NCBI GenBank assembly: GCA_023818995.1 | Contig: JAMWDA010000034.1 | Coordinates: 1-12,057, forward strand | DNA from: Candidatus Omnitrophota bacterium | Lineage (GTDB): Bacteria > Omnitrophota > Gorgyraeia > Duberdicusellales > 4484-171 | Direction of reading: 5' to 3' | Length of the DNA stretch: 12,057 nt | Part shown: one piece after another, positions 6,947 through 12,057 of the stretch | How the letters are laid out: the number at the start of each line of letters is the position of its first letter | Numbering within the stretch: position 1 is the first letter of the stretch | Made by a program: the position numbers and the translations under genes | Notes under the pieces: model-generated | Seen by the model: the letters and a program-made list of their open reading frames with translations, nothing else | The model's database searches: none | What the model was told of the DNA's origin: nothing

Positions 6947-8314
6947 TTACAAAATTATCCTGTACATATTTATATACTCCTTAGCTGTTCTCTTCCAGGA
7001 GAAATTATACTTAGTTATCTTCTTCAATAACTTTAACCATTCATCCTTCCTATCAAAAACTTCTTTAGCTCTATCTATAGTATTTATCAAATCTATTTCG
7101 CTGTAATTTTTGAAAACAAATCCTCCTCCTTTATCGCTATAATCAACAACTGTATCAGCTAATCCACCTGTATGGTGAACTATTGGTACAGTAGCGTATC
7201 TATAACTAATCATCTGAGAAAGTCCACAAGGTTCAAAACGAGAGGGGAGTAAAAAACAGTCACAGCTAGCGTAAATTTTATGAGCTAATTCCTCATCGAA
7301 CTTAAGAAATAACACGAACGATTTTTTATTCCCCTTTTCTATATCCTGTAAAATCTTATGATATTTCTTCTCTCCTAACCCAAGAATTATTACTTGGTAT
7401 TTTTTTAGAATTTTTTCTAATCCTTTAGATAAAATATCTATTCCCTTCTGTTCAGCTAAACGGGAAACCATACCCAACAATAAAGTATTTTTCTTTTCTG
7501 CTAATCCCAACTCTTTTTGGAACCTATTTTTATTTATGTATTTATCATCTAAGTTTCTGGAAGAATAATTCTTATAAATAAACTTATCCTTAGAAGGGTC
7601 CCAAACACTATAATCGATAGCATTGAGTATACCCATCAACCTATCCTTTTTTTCTCTCAAAACTCCCTCAAGTCCACAACCAAACTCTTGTGTCTGAATT
7701 TGCTTAGCATAGGTTGGACTTACTGTATTAACCATATCGGCAAATACTATTCCTCCTTTCAAAAGGTTAATCTTCCCATAAAACTCTAAATATTGAATAG
7801 AAAAATACTCTCCCGAAATGCCAAGAACAGAAAACTTATCTTGGGGGAAAATACCCTGATAGGCAAGATTATGAATAGTCAAAACTAACTTCGCATTTTT
7901 GAATACGTCCTTGTATTTTGTTCTTAAGAAAATTATTAGAGGTGCTGTTTGCCAATCGTTACAATGAACGATATCAGGATTAAAATTTATCTTTTTCATA
8001 ATTTCAATCACTTGATTATTAAAAAAAGAGAATCTTTCCAAATTATCAGGATAATCCCCCTTAGGTGTTCCATACAAAGCATCACGTAAAAAGTAATTGT
8101 CATTTCTTACAAAAATAACCTCTACCTTACCCACTTTAGAAACACCAAAATATTGGTTTAAAATTTGAGGCTTAATATTCTTATATAAAGGCATAAATAC
8201 CTTAATTTCACACCCCTCATCAGCTAATGCCCAAGGTAAAGCACCGCTTACATCAGCTAATCCTCCTGTTTTAGCAAAAGGGAATACTTCTGAAGAACAA
8301 AAAGCTACCTTCAT
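6947..8314 (-). CDS. glgA: Glycogen (starch) synthase, ADP-glucose type, GT5 family
   Basis: GlgA adds glucose from ADP-glucose to the non-reducing end of an alpha-1,4-glucan, making glycogen. The 455-residue protein is slightly shorter than E. coli GlgA (477). It begins with the GT5 hallmark KTGGLADVSGALP (Lys15 onward) after Glu9. It carries HCNDWQTA at 117-124, TIHNLAYQG at 146-154, VSRLAEQKG with Arg285 and Lys290, and the C-terminal SRFEPCGLSQ with Glu361 and the TGGLADTV glycine-rich segment. The usual NGID is NAID (231-234) here. The start is fixed by AGGAGG five bases upstream. That site overlaps the polA stop codon, so translation of the two may be coupled. No other glycogen gene (glgB, glgC, glgP) lies in the window; the gene sits between polA and coaE as an unrelated member of the block. 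Confidence 0.95.
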   Translation of the reverse strand: MKVAFCSSEVFPFAKTGGLADVSGALPWALADEGCEIKVFMPLYKNIKPQILNQYFGVSKVGKVEVIFVRNDNYFLRDALYGTPKGDYPDNLERFSFFNNQVIEIMKKINFNPDIVHCNDWQTAPLIIFLRTKYKDVFKNAKLVLTIHNLAYQGIFPQDKFSVLGISGEYFSIQYLEFYGKINLLKGGIVFADMVNTVSPTYAKQIQTQEFGCGLEGVLREKKDRLMGILNAIDYSVWDPSKDKFIYKNYSSRNLDDKYINKNRFQKELGLAEKKNTLLLGMVSRLAEQKGIDILSKGLEKILKKYQVIILGLGEKKYHKILQDIEKGNKKSFVLFLKFDEELAHKIYASCDCFLLPSRFEPCGLSQMISYRYATVPIVHHTGGLADTVVDYSDKGGGFVFKNYSEIDLINTIDRAKEVFDRKDEWLKLLKKITKYNFSWKRTAKEYINMYRIIL

Positions 8315-8319
8315 ACTTA

Positions 8320-8325
8320 CCTCCT
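8320..8325 (-). promoter_or_regulatory. Ribosome binding site of glgA, overlapping the polA stop codon
   Basis: AGGAGG on the minus strand, 5 nt before the glgA ATG. The first two bases (AG) are the end of the polA TAG stop at 8326-8324. A ribosome finishing polA would therefore sit directly on the glgA initiation site, favouring coupled translation. Confidence 0.8.
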
Positions 8326-10837
8326 ATCCTATTGGTTGTAACTCTAACCAATTTTTTCCTATCCTAATATTTACCAATACAGGCACTACTAATTCTAAAC
8401 CACCTTCCATACACTCCTTAACGATAGAAACAACTTTATCTAATTCTTTATCCAAAACATCAAAAACCAATTCATCATGGATCTGAATAATTAATTTTGA
8501 ATGAAGATTATTCTTATTAAACTCCTTAAATATTCTAACCATAGCCAACTTTATTAAATCAGCAGCTGTCCCCTGTATAGGAGTATTTACTGCCTGTCTC
8601 AAAGCGAAATCTCTGAGCTCTTGGTTAGGACTATTAATTTCTTCCAAATATCTAATCCTACCCATAAGTGTCTTAGTATAACCTGTCTTTTTAACTTCTT
8701 CGTAACTCTTTTCAATAAAATCCCTCACTTTAGGGTATCGCAAAAAATAATTTTCTATAAATGCTCTTGCTTCCTCCTCTCCCACTTCTAACTCTTTAGC
8801 TAATCCATACGCACTCATCCCATAAACTATTCCAAAGTTAACTCTTTTAGCAATATCTCTTTGTTTCTTATCTACAATTTGTGAAGGAAGATCAAAAAGT
8901 AATCGTGCAGTAAAACTGTGAATGTCTTCTCCTCGCTTAAAAGCTTCTATAAGATTATCCTCTTTTGATAGATGGGCTAAAATCCTCAATTCAATTTGAG
9001 AATAATCTGCGGACAAAATAAATCCATCTTTAAACGAGGGAACGAAAGCTTTTCTAATTTTTTGATTGAACTCTCCTTTTACAGGAACATTCTGTAAATT
9101 AGGAGAGTAAGAACTCAACCTTCCTGTTTGTGTTCCCATCTGATTAAACTTAGCGTATATCCTCCCTCCTTTTATTTTTACCTCTTCTAAAAAAGGTAAT
9201 ATGTAGGTTGACTTTAACTTGCTCAATTCACGATACTCCAAAAGTAACTTAGCAATAGGATAACTATGAGCTAACTTTTCTAAAACTTCTTCATCTGTAG
9301 AAAATCCTGTCTTAGTACGTTTTACAGGAGGAATTTTTAACTGCTCAAATAAAACCTTTCTTAACTGTTGAGGAGAATTAATATTAAAACTACCACCTGA
9401 TATTTTAAAAATATTCTCGGTCAATGTAGAAATTCTATTATCCACTTCTTTAGATAAAGAGATAAGATAATCTTGGTCTATATTTAGACCCCAACTCTCC
9501 ATTTCCGAAATAACTCTTACTAAAGGCATCTCTACATTTACAAACAGATTCTCTAAACTAAGAGATTTCATTCTTTCCTTCAAATATAAGTACAACTTGT
9601 TAATAAAGTGAGGGTAAGTTTGCGGTGGTATCTCCTTAGTAAAAATGTTAAGAAAATACCCAATCAGATTTTCCATACTGTAATCTCCCAAAGAAGGGTT
9701 AACTAAATAAGAAGCAACCTTTATATCAAAACAGCCACACTCATCTAAAAAATCTATTTTAAAATTCCTATATATCTCTTTGAAATCGTAAGATACCTTA
9801 TCTAAATTACGATCTCTAAAGAGTTCCTGAATATTTTCCATAGATGTTTCATAGGTAACAAACTCGTGTTTACCTAAAATGTATACTTTATCCTGCCAAG
9901 GATAAAAAATAATTCTTCCCTGCGAATTTATCTCCTCTTTAAATTCACAAGGTAGTTTATCTTCAATCTTTATCCCTACGTTAACTGAAGGTAAAGGAAT
10001 ATCTTTTAGCAAGGAACTAAATTCTAATTCTCTAAACATTCCATAAATATCTTGATAATTAGCCTCTCCCCTTTTCAACTCCTCTAAATTAATATCTATA
10101 TGCGGTGAAGCTAAAATAAGCAGCTCTTTACTTAACAATATGTTATCTTTATTATTAACCAATATAGATCTCATTTTAGAAGGTATATCCTCTAAATTTT
10201 TGAATATATTTTCTATAGAACCGTATAATTTAACTAATTTTGTTGCTCCTACTTTCCCTATACCTTTTGCCCCAGGAACATTATCTGTTGTATCTCCTGT
10301 TAAAGCAAGATAATCAACCATTAAAGAAGGGTTAAACCCATACTCTTCGTTAAATGTGTTCTCTTCGTACATTCTATCTTTTACGGGGTCGTAAACACAT
10401 ACTCTACGAGCATCTATGAGTTGATAAATATCTTTATCCGAACTAACAACCACTACTTTAAAATTTTCTCTTAAAGCTTTTTGGGTTAAAGAAGCAATTA
10501 TATCATCTGCTTCAAAGCCTTCTTTCTCCACCAATTTTATCCCCCATAGAGATAAGAGTTTCTTAATTAAGGGGAACTGCAATTTGAGCTCATGGGGAAG
10601 AGATGGACGATGAATTTTATAATCCCTAAATTTATCCTGACGGAAAGTTTTTCGAGAAACATCAAAACATACTCCCAAATAATAAGGATTATACTTATTA
10701 ATAATCTTTCTTAAAGTAGTGAAGAAACCATAAATAGCTCCTGTAGGAAATCCTTTAGTAGTAGAAAGTCTTATGGCAAAAAATGAACGATAACAAATAG
10801 AGGTCCCATCTATAAGATACAATACTTCAGTTTCCAT
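8324..10837 (-). CDS. polA: DNA polymerase I, with 5'-3' exonuclease and a proofreading-deficient middle domain
   Basis: PolA removes RNA primers and fills gaps in replication and repair. The 837-residue protein has three parts. Residues 1-285 are the 5'-3' exonuclease: Asp10, EADD (109-112), SSDKD (132-136), TGDTTDNVPG (180-189) and the H3TH motif GIGKVGATKL, all intact. Residues about 290-430 correspond to the 3'-5' exonuclease, but all the metal-binding carboxylates appear lost: no DxE in the strand around 308-320, SYDFKEI instead of QNLKYD at 349-355, and no YxxxD. Residues 430-837 are the polymerase: DYSQIELR with Asp611, the O-helix with Arg660, Lys664, Phe668 and Tyr672, and HDE with Asp788-Glu789. 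Numbering tracks Taq polymerase to within a few residues. Phe668 implies normal discrimination against dideoxynucleotides. The start fits the family (LYLIDG near the N-terminus), yet no Shine-Dalgarno precedes it. Confidence 0.97.
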   Translation of the reverse strand: METEVLYLIDGTSICYRSFFAIRLSTTKGFPTGAIYGFFTTLRKIINKYNPYYLGVCFDVSRKTFRQDKFRDYKIHRPSLPHELKLQFPLIKKLLSLWGIKLVEKEGFEADDIIASLTQKALRENFKVVVVSSDKDIYQLIDARRVCVYDPVKDRMYEENTFNEEYGFNPSLMVDYLALTGDTTDNVPGAKGIGKVGATKLVKLYGSIENIFKNLEDIPSKMRSILVNNKDNILLSKELLILASPHIDINLEELKRGEANYQDIYGMFRELEFSSLLKDIPLPSVNVGIKIEDKLPCEFKEEINSQGRIIFYPWQDKVYILGKHEFVTYETSMENIQELFRDRNLDKVSYDFKEIYRNFKIDFLDECGCFDIKVASYLVNPSLGDYSMENLIGYFLNIFTKEIPPQTYPHFINKLYLYLKERMKSLSLENLFVNVEMPLVRVISEMESWGLNIDQDYLISLSKEVDNRISTLTENIFKISGGSFNINSPQQLRKVLFEQLKIPPVKRTKTGFSTDEEVLEKLAHSYPIAKLLLEYRELSKLKSTYILPFLEEVKIKGGRIYAKFNQMGTQTGRLSSYSPNLQNVPVKGEFNQKIRKAFVPSFKDGFILSADYSQIELRILAHLSKEDNLIEAFKRGEDIHSFTARLLFDLPSQIVDKKQRDIAKRVNFGIVYGMSAYGLAKELEVGEEEARAFIENYFLRYPKVRDFIEKSYEEVKKTGYTKTLMGRIRYLEEINSPNQELRDFALRQAVNTPIQGTAADLIKLAMVRIFKEFNKNNLHSKLIIQIHDELVFDVLDKELDKVVSIVKECMEGGLELVVPVLVNIRIGKNWLELQPIG

Positions 10838-11067
10838 TAAAGGGATATTATTCCATTACTAAGGGAGGTGTTTAATTAAAAAAATAAATCTTCAGTATTA
10901 ACCTTCCAACTACTAAACAAATCCTTTTAAATTTTGTGTGTAGAATTTTTAGGTATTCTTACTTAGAATTTTTGTAAACTTTTACATTGATAATTAACTA
11001 TAAATCCACCTTATTTTATCTATATTTAAATTGCCAACCTTAATAGGACTTTTATACGTAGATAGGA
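10838..11067. other. AT-rich gap between the TPR gene and polA, no gene
   Basis: A 230 bp gap, the longest in the window. No open frame with a plausible start and family match is seen on either strand. It holds short repeats: ATAGGACT at 11043-11050 and 11062-11069 (the second reaches into the TPR stop codon), TAGAATTTTT at 10941-10950 and 10964-10973, and AGAAT/ATTCT/AGAAT elements at 10942-10969. No GC-rich hairpin with a U-tract is present, so I see no intrinsic terminator for the TPR gene. It probably contains the polA promoter, but no strong sigma-70 match stands out. Confidence 0.6.
10845..10874 (-). promoter_or_regulatory. Weak candidate promoter placing polA transcription start at or next to its ATG
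   Basis: TAATAT at 10850-10845 (4 of 6 to the -10) and TAAACA at 10874-10869 (4 of 6 to the -35), 18 bp apart on the minus strand. The -10 ends 7 nt before the polA ATG, so a start there would give a leaderless message. This would explain the absent Shine-Dalgarno, and it parallels the stronger promoter of the TPR gene. Both boxes are weak and such matches occur by chance in AT-rich DNA. Confidence 0.22.
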
Positions 11068-11880
11068 CTAATTCTGGATACTAAATATTGTCGATAAGGC
11101 ATCTTTGAGTTTTTGTGCGGCTGAATTATAATCGTTATTATCCAAATAAACTAACGCTTCCTCTATATGAGAACGAATATTATTCTTCTCGGCAATCTTT
11201 TTTAAAGTAACCAAATACTGCATAGTTTCAGATTTAAGAACTTTATCATTCGGTTCTAAAGAAAGAACACTTTCAAATTCTCTCAGCGCACCATTGTAAT
11301 CATTACTTTTGTATAAATCCACTCCTAATTTAAAATGTTTCTTTGCTTCCTCTGTTTTTTTCTTCTTCTTACCTTCTATATCCTCATAAAGAGGTTTTAC
11401 CTTATCCTTTAACCACTCTTTCTTCATATCAGAAAACGCACCTAAGGCTACAAGATGTTCTTTAGCTTTCTCCCACCAATATTCTCCTTCCTCACCTAAA
11501 GAAAATCTCTTTTTCCAATAATAAATAGCATTATCTATATCTTTTCTTTCTTCGTATAAAAGGGCTAAATTAGCATAGGGAGGCAAATAATTAGGTGCCT
11601 TCTCTATAGCTCTTTTATACATTTCTATCGCCTTATCTTTCTCTCCTAAACTATCAAAAACAACTCCTAAATCATTGTAAACTTCAGGATAATCAGGGCA
11701 AATAGATATAGCCTTAGTATAATAAGTAATTGCTCCCTTTAAATTACCTGAACTTTGCAAGCGGTAACCTTCTTCTCTATATTTTTTAGCCTCTTCTTTT
11801 AAACTACTTTTAGAATCACTTGCATAAGAGAAGGAAAATAGAACAACCACACAAATTAAAAATAATGCTGTTTTCCTCAT
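11068..11880 (-). CDS. Secreted tetratricopeptide-repeat protein of unknown function
   Basis: A 270-residue protein with a Sec signal peptide: basic MRK, hydrophobic 5-18, and a likely signal peptidase I cut after SYA at residue 20. There is no lipobox, so it is probably periplasmic and soluble. TPR units are visible at about 31-64 (GNLKGAITYYTKAISICPDYP), 65-98 (GEKDKAIEMYKRAIEKAPNYL), 99-131 (KDIDNAIYYWKKRFSLG) and 176-212 (NDYNGALREFESVLSLEPND), with a degenerate one at 235-265. A lysine run (171-175) separates the first three from the rest. TPRs are protein-binding scaffolds, and nothing here names the partner. The start is supported by the signal peptide and by a near-consensus promoter 11 nt upstream, but no Shine-Dalgarno can fit there. 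It ends 230 bp before polA. Confidence 0.85.
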   Translation of the reverse strand: MRKTALFLICVVVLFSFSYASDSKSSLKEEAKKYREEGYRLQSSGNLKGAITYYTKAISICPDYPEVYNDLGVVFDSLGEKDKAIEMYKRAIEKAPNYLPPYANLALLYEERKDIDNAIYYWKKRFSLGEEGEYWWEKAKEHLVALGAFSDMKKEWLKDKVKPLYEDIEGKKKKKTEEAKKHFKLGVDLYKSNDYNGALREFESVLSLEPNDKVLKSETMQYLVTLKKIAEKNNIRSHIEEALVYLDNNDYNSAAQKLKDALSTIFSIQN

Positions 11881-11891
11881 ATTTATAATCT

Positions 11892-11920
11892 AAAATAACA
11901 TAAATAAAATTTGCTGTCAA
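11892..11920 (-). promoter_or_regulatory. Near-consensus sigma-70 promoter of the TPR gene, close to leaderless
   Basis: On the minus strand a perfect -35 TTGACA (11920-11915) is followed by a 17 bp spacer and TATTTT (11897-11892), preceded by TGT to make an extended -10 (TGTTATTTT). The -10 ends 11 nt before the ATG at 11880. With the usual 6-7 nt to the transcription start, the untranslated leader would be only about 4-5 nt, too short for a Shine-Dalgarno. It is the best promoter in the window, and the TPR gene is the likely first gene it drives. Confidence 0.72.
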
Positions 11921-11928
11921 GAATTTTT

Positions 11929-11939
11929 ACTCCTGGAGT
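11929..11939. repeat. Short palindrome upstream of the TPR promoter
   Basis: ACTCCTGGAGT, two 5 bp arms around one base, 8 bp upstream of the -35. It could be a small regulator site or a minor hairpin. On the plus strand it is followed after a few bases by TTTTTT, but the stem is too short for a convincing terminator. Confidence 0.3.
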
Positions 11940-11951
11940 TTACCCATTTTT

Positions 11952-12057
11952 TCACACATCCATAAATGAAAAGATAAGCTGAGGTGGTCCTATTTTATAT
12001 TTCCCCCTATCCTCATTCCATTTCCATTTTGTATTAAAAAGAATTCTATATATCCCA
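11952..12057 (-). CDS. C-terminal end of an unidentified protein, cut by the right edge
   Basis: An open frame enters from the right edge and runs 34 codons to a TGA at 11954-11952. Its visible part is rich in Trp, Lys and Pro, including KWKWNEDRGKYKIGPPQ, and ends in a hydrophobic LIFSFMDV. I do not recognise the family. The distinctive composition, a stop just before a clear promoter on the same strand, and use of codons like those of the neighbours suggest a real gene end. A 34-codon open run is still not rare by chance. The plus strand is also open over 11981-12057, though without a start or recognisable content. Confidence 0.35.
   Translation of the reverse strand, partial: GIYRILFNTKWKWNEDRGKYKIGPPQLIFSFMDV

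Noticed and set aside
10861..10874. AGGGAGGTG on the plus strand, resembling a Shine-Dalgarno with a GTG start
   Set aside because: The GTG frame stops after three codons and no ATG follows within useful distance. No plus-strand gene exists here.
11929..11990. Possible insertion-sequence end or terminator at the right side
   Set aside because: The palindrome has only 5 bp arms, no U-tract follows in the minus direction, and no terminal inverted repeat, target duplication or transposase is visible in the window.
1..12057. Alternative genetic code (UGA as an amino acid), as in some uncultured lineages
   Set aside because: UGA ends rho and trpG at the expected family C-termini, no in-frame UGA occurs in the conserved genes, and Trp is encoded by UGG.
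1..12057. A novel defence, mobile or biosynthetic system
   Set aside because: All but two of the reading frames are recognised housekeeping genes. The two exceptions, the TPR protein and the edge fragment, give no evidence of such a system.

Overview
The window is a stretch of bacterial chromosome, AT-rich (roughly one third G+C by eye), in which every supportable gene lies on the minus strand. Transcription therefore runs from high to low coordinates. Codes are standard: UGA ends rho and trpG at the expected C-termini, so UGA is a stop here. Gene content and order (polA, coaE, rho, rpmE, prfA, prmC, murA close together, in an AT-rich Gram-negative-type genome) suggest an uncultured lineage such as Omnitrophota. 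That placement is inference from gene order and general character only; no 16S or lineage marker was tested.

Layout in transcription order. At the right edge (11952-12057) is the last 34 codons of an unidentified reading frame. Next comes a near-consensus sigma-70 promoter (11892-11920) only 11 nt before the ATG of a secreted TPR-repeat protein (11068-11880), which suggests a nearly leaderless message. A 230 bp AT-rich gap (10838-11067) follows. Then comes a tightly packed series: polA, glgA, coaE and rho, with gaps of 9, 17 and 4 bp. A 71 bp gap after rho contains a perfect extended -10 (TGATATAAT) whose TG is part of the rho stop codon, followed by a perfect AGGAGG ribosome site for rpmE. 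The second packed series is rpmE, prfA, prmC, murA, trpG and trpD, with gaps of 14, 8, 15 and 13 bp and finally an ATGA overlap. trpD runs to the left edge and lacks only its last residues and stop codon.

Functionally the block mixes core processes: DNA repair and replication (polA), transcription termination (rho), translation (L31, RF1 and the RF1 methyltransferase PrmC), coenzyme A synthesis (coaE), glycogen synthesis (glgA), the first committed step of peptidoglycan synthesis (murA), and the glutamine amidotransferase and phosphoribosyltransferase steps of tryptophan synthesis (trpG, trpD). The pairing of prfA with prmC is functional, since PrmC methylates the GGQ glutamine of RF1. The rest looks like a co-transcribed housekeeping set rather than one pathway.

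I found no mobile element, CRISPR array, RNA gene, frameshift or unknown multi-gene system. The points worth a second look are modest: the near-leaderless promoter of the TPR gene, the extended -10 built into the rho stop codon, the loss of the proofreading carboxylates in PolA, a Tyr in the Rho P-loop where E. coli has Lys181, a few substituted motif residues in PrmC and GlgA, and the unidentified C-terminal fragment at the right edge.
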